Shown here piece after piece: positions 8,468 to 15,554 of a stretch of DNA of 64,000 nt (position 1 is the first letter of the stretch; every line of letters begins with the position of its first letter). The stretch spans positions 62,001-126,000 of the forward strand of contig JACRDF010000041.1 of assembly GCA_016212925.1 (NCBI GenBank). Reading direction: 5' to 3'. The stretch comes from Desulfomonile tiedjei. Its GTDB lineage: Bacteria > Desulfobacterota > Desulfomonilia > Desulfomonilales > Desulfomonilaceae. Below the pieces are notes generated by a model. The model was given only the letters and a program-made list of their open reading frames with translations, was not told where the DNA came from and did not search any database. The translations under genes were made by a program, and so were the position numbers.

Positions 8468-8889
8468 GTCCGCGGACTTCCGATGAACTTCAGAATTCCG
8501 AGTATACCATACTTGATGGAGAGGCGAAGATCATGTGAGCATTGAAGCAAGGGAATGCCGCGAACAAGCCAAAGGCGTCGTTCCCGTTGGTCACCTCATC
8601 TGACACGAGCATTTTTGACCGGAATACCAGGCCGAGCCTCTTCCCAAGAGGGCCGATGAGTTCGTTGCTGTCAAACAAAAGGAGGCCTGCTGCCTCCGAT
8701 TGCCGCTCTGAGTTTTGCCACGATATCGAAGGTTTCATTGCAAGAAAACAGTAGGGTACCGGTCGCTGTATTCCGGCAGTGGCTTTTATCCCCAACCGGG
8801 TTTTTGCTTGTTTTTGAACCCGTGTTACCAGTCTTCCTTCAGTAAACCCAATATTAGTTCGAGCTTAACACCCCAAGATACTCTCGTGA
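8468..8889. other. Intergenic stretch without a supported gene
   Basis: About 420 bases between the 78-residue gene and the sulfatase. A 101-codon open frame on the minus strand (8490-8795) has no recognisable motif, no convincing ribosome site and unlikely composition, so it is not called. No terminator hairpin with a T-run was seen. Confidence 0.5.
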
Positions 8890-10599
8890 TCAGTTTGGGC
8901 TGGTAAACCCCACTTTCACGCGAGGCGGGAATCGCTTCAGGACTTCAGAATACCGGTTATACTCTGCGCCGAGCACAACTGTGGCCGGGATGTGGCGAAT
9001 ACCCACAGTCACATCCTCCTGAGGATCCGTATAGAGGTTGACCATTGTTGGCCCTCCGGTCTCCGCGACGATCGCGCCGCTAAAACCGCCCTGGTAGCCT
9101 CTTGGAAAAATAGCCTTCTCCAATTCCAGCACGCCAATGAGCTTGAACTCATCAATTCGGACCGCGGAGAAGTGTTGGTTGAGGGTATAAATGCGGCTCC
9201 GTCGATTGGACAGGCCATTGTCCGCGATCAGAAACGACGTCTGGTCGATGCCGTCGACGTACCGGTCCTTTGGTAAGTACTTGGTGACCTCCGCGCCGGG
9301 AGCGCCGGCAATCGAAATGCAGGTATTGAAAAGGTCCGCCAGATCCAATAGCCCGTCGGACTTCCGCTGCGAGATTACACCTTTCCAGAAGGCGAACGTC
9401 GGCACTCGGACGCCCCCTTCCCAGCTCGATCCCTTGTGTCCGCGGAAAGGCGAGCGGCCATGGGGCGGGACTTCTCCCTCCGGTCCGTTGTCCGAGGTGA
9501 ACACGATCAGGGTGTTGTCCAACTGGCCGGTCTCCTCCAGTGCCCGGACCAGTCGGCCCAGGATGTCATCGGACTCCACCATGGCGTCGCTAAAGACTGT
9601 CCTCGCCGGCGACTTTCCCGCATACTTTTCGTTCGGGTAGTTGTCGAAGTGGGCGCCCCGCGTCGCGTGATACAGGAACCAGGGTCGATCGCTCTTGACC
9701 ATCTTCCGGATGAACTTTTCACTATAGTCCGCCCAGTCCTGGTCGAGGTTCCCAATGGTCGAGAGGTTGATCTCGTACACATTCTCAACGTCCTTCTTCC
9801 CTTTCACGCAGTGGACGTTGTTGTGGTTGAACGGGAGCTTCTGCATCATGGCGAAGCGAGAAGGACTCAGCGCGATCTCCGGGTTGAAGTAGATGTCGCG
9901 CCATTCGGTGTACATGTCGGAAACGCCCAGGAAGCCGTAGAAGTCGTCGTACCCAACGTTTTGAGGTAACGAGCCCTCGTTTTCGCCCATGTGCCACTTA
10001 CCCACGCCCTGAGTGACGTAGCCCAGCTTCTGGAGGACTGTAGCCACCGTGACCGCGCCGTCCAACCCACCGGGCTCGCCGTACATCGGCGGGCGAAGCA
10101 GGCCATGATGCAGGGGATTCTGGCCCAAGTGGATCGTGGCTCGCGTGGGCGTGCAGCTCGGTGTCGAATAGGTCGAGGTGAGAATCAAGCCGGCCTGAGC
10201 CAACCGATCCATGTTCGGAGTCGGATTGCCTACCGCTTCGCCTCCCCCGTTAAAGCCGGGGTCCATCCACCCCACGTCATCCATAATAAAGATAAGGATG
10301 TTAGGCTTCTTGCCGAAACTCTTCTCCAGGGTGGCTAGCTTCTGCCTGGCTTCTTTTTCCTGTTCGGCATGGACAATGACAGGCTCCATGTTTTCCGCAA
10401 TCGTGACCGGCAGAACATGGAGGTACTGTCCGGGGTGGTCGTATCCCTTGGCCGCGGTCTGGCCCGTCACTGAGCCCCGCGTGATGTCCTCGGCCCGGAC
10501 CGGGCTCGATGCCGGAAATCCCACGATCATCGCGGCCACGAGAGCGAGACCCGCTACTCTCTCCTTCTTCCCCAGAACCCATTTCAATAGTCGTAACAC
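8890..10599 (-). CDS. Exported arylsulfatase-family hydrolase
   Basis: 569 residues with an N-terminal signal peptide (hydrophobic segment about 14-31, ending ...SSPVRAE). The alkaline-phosphatase/sulfatase fold starts with NILIFIMDDVGW (metal-binding Asp pair). The formylglycine motif C-T-P-T-R is at 149-153 within SCTPTRATIHLGQ, so the Cys must be converted to formylglycine; in an anaerobe this would need a radical-SAM maturase, which is not in this window. Further sulfatase motifs are GKWHMGE and FTSDNGPEGE. It probably removes sulfate from an aryl or carbohydrate ester in the periplasm. The start is a GTG preceded by AGGAGAG. No partner genes are adjacent. Confidence 0.9.
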   Translation of the reverse strand: MLRLLKWVLGKKERVAGLALVAAMIVGFPASSPVRAEDITRGSVTGQTAAKGYDHPGQYLHVLPVTIAENMEPVIVHAEQEKEARQKLATLEKSFGKKPNILIFIMDDVGWMDPGFNGGGEAVGNPTPNMDRLAQAGLILTSTYSTPSCTPTRATIHLGQNPLHHGLLRPPMYGEPGGLDGAVTVATVLQKLGYVTQGVGKWHMGENEGSLPQNVGYDDFYGFLGVSDMYTEWRDIYFNPEIALSPSRFAMMQKLPFNHNNVHCVKGKKDVENVYEINLSTIGNLDQDWADYSEKFIRKMVKSDRPWFLYHATRGAHFDNYPNEKYAGKSPARTVFSDAMVESDDILGRLVRALEETGQLDNTLIVFTSDNGPEGEVPPHGRSPFRGHKGSSWEGGVRVPTFAFWKGVISQRKSDGLLDLADLFNTCISIAGAPGAEVTKYLPKDRYVDGIDQTSFLIADNGLSNRRSRIYTLNQHFSAVRIDEFKLIGVLELEKAIFPRGYQGGFSGAIVAETGGPTMVNLYTDPQEDVTVGIRHIPATVVLGAEYNRYSEVLKRFPPRVKVGFTSPN

Positions 10600-11248
10600 T
10601 GTGCCACTCTCCTTCCACCAAACAGGATGTCCGCTAGTAAAGCCTCCTCATTCGTGAGGCAAGTTGCTTTTTTCGAGAACTCTGAGCCTTAAGGCTTGCT
10701 TCCTTTGATCCTGTAGAGGTCCCCCACTTGGTCCCACCCATACGCGGGGACAGAGTACAAGACCCGTCCTCAAATTTATGAAAGAGCCTGTTTCTTTATC
10801 TAACTGACCGTATCTCACGGCTCGGCCTCTGGTCAACTACATTTGTCCGCATACCCATTCGGCGGGCAGCGGCATCCGTCCATAGCCGACGCGATTCTCG
10901 TCATGGAGACAAAGGTCCTTGCAGAGCCCTGACATGACCATAAGCGATAATGACTCGATTCCAGCCCTTGACATGATGAAGTGCGACATCCGTGATACCA
11001 GGTCGCGTTCAAACACTGAAGGATCAGGTAGATCCCGCACGGACCTGAGTGACCTCAGGTCCGTGCTGATTTTGGATCAAACAATCTTCACCGTTTGAAA
11101 GCGAATCCGTATGAGACGGAGATGTTGGTGGGAAAATAGGAATGAGCGGAGTTCCTGCTACACTGAACGCAATTACGCCCCTCCTTCAAATTTGCCCCGG
11201 CTTTCTTCTTTGGACCGTCCTTCCAATCGCGGCCAAACCGAGCGGAAT
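10600..11248. other. Intergenic stretch with a decayed gene fragment
   Basis: No intact gene seen. It contains a short hairpin (9-bp arms GGACCTGAG/CTCAGGTCC around 11041-11062) and the minus-strand fragment at 10992-11037 that is shared with 21993-22035. The rest shows no recognisable signal. Confidence 0.45.
10992..11037 (-). repeat. Short repeat shared with 21993-22035; possible decayed gene fragment
   Basis: Read on the minus strand, 22 bases (10992-11013) are identical to plus-strand 22014-22035, and similarity continues at lower level upstream. Both copies read in one frame as D-L-x-D-x-S-[VL]-F-E-R-D-L-V-S. Conservation at the protein level suggests both are remnants of related coding sequence. 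Confidence 0.5.
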
Positions 11249-11464
11249 TCAGGCAACGAACCTCTCGATGGCTGTTGCCATTTCATCAGGCATCTCGAAC
11301 ATGGGGAAATGACTGCGTGCTTCCAATTTGGTTACGTGGAACCACGGATGTGCGGCGCTGAAGTCCTCCTGTGCCGCGAAGTATCTCGGATCTTCGGGCT
11401 GGGCATAGAGATGCAACACCGGCACTGGTGGGTCGATGGTTGCTGCCGCGGATTGCCACTCGGA
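11249..11464 (-). pseudogene. C-terminal remnant of an alpha/beta hydrolase
   Basis: The minus strand encodes about 71 residues ending in a proper stop at 11249-11251. They include DPPVPVLHLYAQPEDPRYF, AAHPWFHVTKLEARSHFPMF and EMPDEMATAIERFVA, which match the C-terminal third of alpha/beta hydrolases, with the catalytic His in RSHFPMF. Upstream the frame is lost: a segment resembling a hydrolase (PIGQMVATDP) continues in another frame and no catalytic Ser region is found. It is therefore a truncated, frameshifted relic. Confidence 0.75.
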
Positions 11465-11732
11465 GCGATGTGATGATGTGGGTCGGTGGCAACCATCTGA
11501 CCGATGGGTGCGCTACTGTATTCGGGTAGCCTGGAAAACACGTGGGCACATTCTACTTTTGAGACCCTGTTTCTCGACGGCTGCGAGGCCGGAATGTGAT
11601 GTGGGAGGCTGTGCAGGCCCCCGCCTCCCTCTGCCAGTGCTCGGTGCGGTAACGGACTGCCTTCAGTGGACAAGAAGTGGAATGTCCCTTTTTTCTTCTT
11701 AAGAAAAGAAGAATTCCGTTTCTCTTGATCGT

Positions 11733-12473
11733 CTAGTTCACTTGTAGCGCCCGCTTGGAAAGTTGGACTTTCATCTTGGATGGGTCTTGCCATTCAAGCG
11801 TCACGTCAGCCTCGGTAATACCAGGGTCCAAGGGGAGGCTGGTTTGCAGCAGCCCTCCGGCCGTCGGCGTTAGTACAAATTCGCTACTTTTGCCGGACTC
11901 TTTACCGGACACCACCGGCTGCACAAGTACTTTCACCTTTTTGGTCTTGCCAACCGCTCCGGTAATAGACAGCGTACGCTTGTCCCCATCCGGGTGAATC
12001 GTGGCTGCGAATTCGTGCACCGCAGGCTTTTGTCCTTCGCTCACAGACGCGACAATGAGGGCCAGCGAAACCATGAAAGCTGCCAAGACCGACAAAAAGA
12101 GAGTGACCTTCAATCGCCAAGCTTTAGCCACGACACAGGCATTATATGCCTCTCTAATATCTGCGGGCGCGCGCGGATCGAACTTAGCGACAACTGGTAC
12201 CTGGACCCAAATTGTGCCCCAGTAAACAGCGATCAGGAAGGCGCTTGCCGCGGCAATCAGTATTGTTGGCCAGAGTGAAAGGGCCTTGCCCGACAACGCA
12301 AAGCCCACGGCAGCGCCGGCAGTATAAATGCCCCAAAGCCATATGACCAGTTTCTGGATTTTCTCGGCAGCCTGGTCCCTACTTTCCTGAGCCTTGCCTA
12401 TTAGCTTCTCCGAGTATGTAAACCAGTAACGGTCATCAATTTTTGGCTCGATCCGCTCATTGCCACCGTTCAT
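11733..12473 (-). CDS. Membrane protein of unknown function with C-terminal beta-rich domain
   Basis: 246 residues from the ATG at 12473 (MNGGNERIEPKIDDRYW), which has a GGAGGGGGTCC ribosome site; the open frame begins ten codons earlier. A helical N-terminus is followed by two membrane segments (about 42-90: IQKLVIWLWGIYTAGAAVGF and ILIAAASAFLIAVYWGTIW). A third lies near residue 130 (LFLSVLAAFMVSLALIVASV). The C-terminal 95 residues are beta-rich (LSITGAVGKTKKVKVLVQPVV) and probably lie outside the membrane. No recognised family. It follows the small zinc-ribbon-like gene by 16 bases and is probably in the same transcript. Confidence 0.7.
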   Translation of the reverse strand: MNGGNERIEPKIDDRYWFTYSEKLIGKAQESRDQAAEKIQKLVIWLWGIYTAGAAVGFALSGKALSLWPTILIAAASAFLIAVYWGTIWVQVPVVAKFDPRAPADIREAYNACVVAKAWRLKVTLFLSVLAAFMVSLALIVASVSEGQKPAVHEFAATIHPDGDKRTLSITGAVGKTKKVKVLVQPVVSGKESGKSSEFVLTPTAGGLLQTSLPLDPGITEADVTLEWQDPSKMKVQLSKRALQVN

Positions 12474-12489
12474 GATGGACCCCCTCCGC

Positions 12490-12669
12490 CTATGAACCAA
12501 CATTGTAAGGATGAGTGTGACCTTTCGGGCACTTCAGATAGACGGTTTTCGAGCCTTTCAGAATGGAGGTGCGCTTTGACTCCCGCAGCCGTAACGCTAT
12601 GACCTCATCAGGTTCGTAGCTTACCTTCTCGGAGCATCCGGTTTGTTTGCACTGGAATTCTTGAGCCAT
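12490..12669 (-). CDS. Small zinc-ribbon-like protein
   Basis: 59 residues from the ATG at 12669 (MAQEFQCKQTGCSEKVSYE), preceded by GGAAGGAG. It has a C-x4-C pair (CKQTGC) near the N-terminus and a C-x3-H-x-H group (CPKGHTHPY) near the C-terminus, consistent with one zinc site. The frame upstream of this ATG runs towards the MITE at 12709 and is not considered coding. It lies just upstream of the membrane-protein gene on the same strand. Function unknown. Confidence 0.6.
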   Translation of the reverse strand: MAQEFQCKQTGCSEKVSYEPDEVIALRLRESKRTSILKGSKTVYLKCPKGHTHPYNVGS

Positions 12670-12708
12670 GACCGTAGGTCTCCTTCCAGGTTTTGAGTAC
12701 GCAACGCC

Positions 12709-12932
12709 TATAGCAGTTGCCATAATTCTTGTCCGATTTGCAGGCACTCCGTTTCGTCATTCCTGCGGAAGCAGGAATCCAGTCCCGCGGCACGCGGGAT
12801 TTCCTGGGTTCCCGCTTTCGCGGGAACGACGGGCTTTATAACCCTCTGACAGAGTAGGCCCCGTCGATGCGGTCTGAAAACCAGGCTGATCATATCGTGG
12901 CCAAACGGACATTACTTTTGGCAATCCGCATA
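12709..12932. repeat. MITE-like element, complete copy A (224 bp)
   Basis: Imperfect terminal inverted repeats of about 28 bp. The left end reads TATAGCAGTTGCC... TGTCCG; the right end, reverse-complemented, reads TATGCGGATTGCC... TGTCCG. Inside are nested short palindromes (TTCCTGCGGAAGCAGGAA, CCCGC..GCGGG, CCCGCTTTCGCGGG). It is nearly identical to the copy at 51453-51676. No transposase is encoded, so it is non-autonomous. Confidence 0.8.
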
Positions 12933-13185
12933 ATTGTTGCCACCCTTCCTGTCTGGACTCTCTTCCTTCGCACAACCCGCCCCATCGTTTTCTGAACGCG
13001 GGTGATGAAACCATCGCAGCCAAGAAGAAGGTCTGCTGCCGCGGGTTGCTTACTGCCTGATACGCGGAATGACCGGTTTGCTCGAAACCCCTGCCGCACT
13101 GTAAGGGGAACCCTTCACGTCAACAATAAATTGCCATTATGTCCCCGGAATTCCGAATCCCGATTTCAAACCAACAGTCTGACAA

Positions 13186-13875
13186 TCAGCGTCCACCTCC
13201 TGCAAAGACCTCCTCCATGAGAGGAGTCTGCCTGAAATCTTCCAGGTTGAGTTTCTTAATCTCATCACTCCGAGTAAAGGCCACGCCTTCGACCTCCTGC
13301 ATTAGCAGGTCTAGGTCCGTCTTCTGATTCACACTCTCGTTGACGCTGTGTCCAAGGAGCGCCATAATCTTGATAGTCGCCGGCAATACGTGCTCAGCCT
13401 TATCCTTGTAACCCGTCATAAGCTCCTTATCAAAGGTTTCTTCATCCCAATGAGCATAGGCTGTCCCCGGCCCACCGTCCTTCTCAACCAGCATATCCTT
13501 TAATTCTTCGACGGTTCTGATGGGATCCGCGTAAAACCTTGCTGAATCATGATCAAAAAGATTCATCCATTGGTCCCAGCCGAAACCCAATGTGTGCCCA
13601 ATCTCATGAATAATTGTTCCGGCAATCTCAAAATCGGTGAATTGCCCCAGATATTTTGTATTGAACCTTATCCTGCCATACCAACTACCCCCGGATTCCC
13701 ATGGCATATATGCCTCGGCAATCGTCCTTCCCTGGCTCGTGAATGTCTCCAATCTGATTATGGTATTCGATTTCGGCGTTATGAACCGATTCCAAAAATT
13801 GCAGGCGATTTTGGCTGTTTTTCCAAGTTTCCCATCAAGGTCCTCAACAACTTTGTAGGTGACAACTGCGGCCAT
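13186..13875 (-). CDS. Leishmanolysin-like (M8) zinc metalloprotease, no signal peptide
   Basis: 229 residues. The zinc motif is H90-E91-I-G-H94 in TIIHEIGHTLGFG. Downstream, GGPGTAYAHWDEETFDKELMTG matches the region of M8 peptidases that supplies the third zinc ligand (H142), followed by the Met-turn-like ELMTG. The M8 assignment is therefore fairly safe. It is short for the family, and there is no signal peptide or propeptide. The last 40 residues (from about LDLLMQEVEGVAF to EEVFAGGGR) form an extra acidic tail outside the protease core. The ATG has an AAAGGAG ribosome site. It lies in a same-strand cluster with two IFSGRxNPSW proteins and a C25-type peptidase. Confidence 0.8.
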   Translation of the reverse strand: MAAVVTYKVVEDLDGKLGKTAKIACNFWNRFITPKSNTIIRLETFTSQGRTIAEAYMPWESGGSWYGRIRFNTKYLGQFTDFEIAGTIIHEIGHTLGFGWDQWMNLFDHDSARFYADPIRTVEELKDMLVEKDGGPGTAYAHWDEETFDKELMTGYKDKAEHVLPATIKIMALLGHSVNESVNQKTDLDLLMQEVEGVAFTRSDEIKKLNLEDFRQTPLMEEVFAGGGR

Positions 13876-14080
13876 CTTCTTTCTCCTTTCGGAAGAATCC
13901 AGTCAATAAGTTGAGAAGCGGTGTGCTCCCCTGTTGTACCCACGGTTCTATAGTTGGAGTGGAGTCGGTTCTGGACTCATCGCCGGACATCGGAACCTTG
14001 TTCGCGACCGGGCTGGACTAGGCACGTCCAAATGAGCCAAAAGCAGGGTTGCCCCTTTCTTCCCCCTCTTAGCGCCGGCA

Positions 14081-14437
14081 TTAGATTCCGTGGATCAGGT
14101 CCAAGACTTCCCGGAAGAAATCCTCACCCAACGTGTCTCGGCCCGTGCCGATCAGCCATCGCTCCAGTGCATGATCTTCGTCGATCAATTGGTGGATCTC
14201 GTCGCCTCGCCGGATTGTCACGCGACCGCGGCAGACGACGATCTCGTCGAGATCACGTTTTTCGTCTCGTGAGGGCCTCACAATCATTCCGCGATAGCCT
14301 AGACCGTCTGGAATTGGCTCGACGGTCTCAGTCGCAGGTAGGTGTCGCAGCAGTCTCAGGAACTCATCGGCTTGGCCCGGGTGGAGGTCCCAGGAAGGGT
14401 TCCGCCTACCGCTGAAGATGTCGAGTTCCACCTGCAT
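14081..14437 (-). CDS. IFSGRxNPSW-domain protein, short form
   Basis: About 118 residues starting MQVELDIFSGRRNPSW. The ATG at 14437 is preferred: its GGAGG is eight bases upstream, and this start aligns with the neighbouring paralogue MFQVTVEIFSGRPNPSW. Both proteins share IFSGRxNPSW, a central GYRG[MI] segment and an acidic C-terminal part. This copy consists of that domain alone. No signal peptide. I have seen this motif in uncharacterised bacterial proteins but know no function. The next gene upstream on the same strand is the longer paralogue, 89 bases away. Confidence 0.7.
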   Translation of the reverse strand: MQVELDIFSGRRNPSWDLHPGQADEFLRLLRHLPATETVEPIPDGLGYRGMIVRPSRDEKRDLDEIVVCRGRVTIRRGDEIHQLIDEDHALERWLIGTGRDTLGEDFFREVLDLIHGI

Positions 14438-14526
14438 TCCCATGACCTCCGGAGAAGGGGCGAGAGGTTCACGTGTTGTGGTTTCTCACGCCGCCTCTCG
14501 TCCCGAGTAAGTTCTCCGGTACTATC

Positions 14527-15432
14527 CTACCTGACTCTCACGTTTTTGCACACGTAGAAGAAGCCGCAGAAATGCGTGTACGGTCCCCGATCACAGGTGC
14601 GGGGATCACCGATGACGATTCCTCTGTTGTCGGTGTTCTTGGCAGGGGTCCCGCCGGGCTTATGCCCCCAGAATCCTTCACGGTGCTTCCGATACCAATG
14701 GTAATCGCCTCCCGGCCAAACAACCAGTGCTACGAACCAGCGCGGCTTTTCGGTGTCGGGGCAGCAGTGGAACCGGACATGAGCACCATCCGAGATGGCT
14801 GCCTGGCTAACGTCCGGGCAGGCCATCGGGTATGGGTACCGGCCCGAGGCTCTTCCGGGCTGGGCAAACGTATTGGTCTTCCGATTAGTGCCGTAGTTGT
14901 AACAGTTGTTGTTCCGGCACACGTTCGGATCGTTGTTCCAGAATCCCGGATTGAAGGCGCCCAACTCAATCCCGCAACTCGTAGCATCGGCCGGCACATC
15001 CAGATCCACCCCATCAGCCGCCGAGGAGTACCCGGGATCCGGCTCGATCGCGGCCAGCGCATCCGGGAAAGCGGCGATCTCCGAGAGAATGAGCTTCTTC
15101 AAGTCAGCGTCCAAGGGCGTAGCCGCGTCGGCCTCGGGTGCCGGTGCGGTCTCGATCAGACGCGTGGCTATTTCCAGCCCTTTTGACTCGTCCGCGGACG
15201 AGCCTCCTCCAATCAGGAAGGTCCCAGGGAGATCAAACTCTTTCTCTCCCTGGTCGGCAAGGAGTTCAATGGAAATCCCTCGATACCCGAGCTTCTGAGT
15301 TCCTGAATCAGCGTCGGCCATGGCCTCACGGGACCTGGTGAGGTTTTTGAGGATTTCCTGGGCCTGGGGACCGCTGACCAGCCACGAAGGATTCGGGCGG
15401 CCGGAGAAAATTTCTACGGTTACCTGGAACAT
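14527..15432 (-). CDS. IFSGRxNPSW protein with Cys/His-rich C-terminal domain
   Basis: 301 residues. Residues 1-130 repeat the domain of the next gene (EIFSGRPNPSW, LGYRGISIELL). The C-terminal half (about 150-301) is a separate domain with CGIELGAFNPGFW, NNCYNYGTNRKTNTFAQPG, DYHWYRKHREGFWGHKPGG and CGFFYVCKN. The order NCYNY ... DYHWYR ... N resembles the Cys/His/Asn layout of papain- or NlpC-like amidases, so a thiol hydrolase is possible, but this is only a pattern comparison. No signal peptide. GGAGG precedes the ATG. It lies 122 bases downstream of the C25-type peptidase gene. Confidence 0.7.
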   Translation of the reverse strand: MFQVTVEIFSGRPNPSWLVSGPQAQEILKNLTRSREAMADADSGTQKLGYRGISIELLADQGEKEFDLPGTFLIGGGSSADESKGLEIATRLIETAPAPEADAATPLDADLKKLILSEIAAFPDALAAIEPDPGYSSAADGVDLDVPADATSCGIELGAFNPGFWNNDPNVCRNNNCYNYGTNRKTNTFAQPGRASGRYPYPMACPDVSQAAISDGAHVRFHCCPDTEKPRWFVALVVWPGGDYHWYRKHREGFWGHKPGGTPAKNTDNRGIVIGDPRTCDRGPYTHFCGFFYVCKNVRVR

Positions 15433-15554
15433 TGTTGCACCTCCTCGTTGAAGTCAGTGTGGGCTTCCCCTTATCGGGAAACCTCACACCAGGGTTGTGG
15501 TCGGTTTTCCTTAGAGATCTCTTTGTCGTACCGAGTCGGCTTCCGGAGCCCCGG

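Noticed and set aside
8490..8795. 101-codon minus-strand frame before the sulfatase region
   Set aside because: No ribosome site, no motif and unlikely composition.
11692..11715. AT-rich inverted repeat TTCTTCTT/AAGAAGAA as terminator of the membrane-protein gene
   Set aside because: Stem is weak and no T-run follows on the minus strand.
12708..12893. Minus-strand frame of 61 codons inside the MITE (also at 51452-51637)
   Set aside because: It is the translation of the palindromic repeat (VPAKAGTQEIP-type peptide), a common false gene in such repeats.
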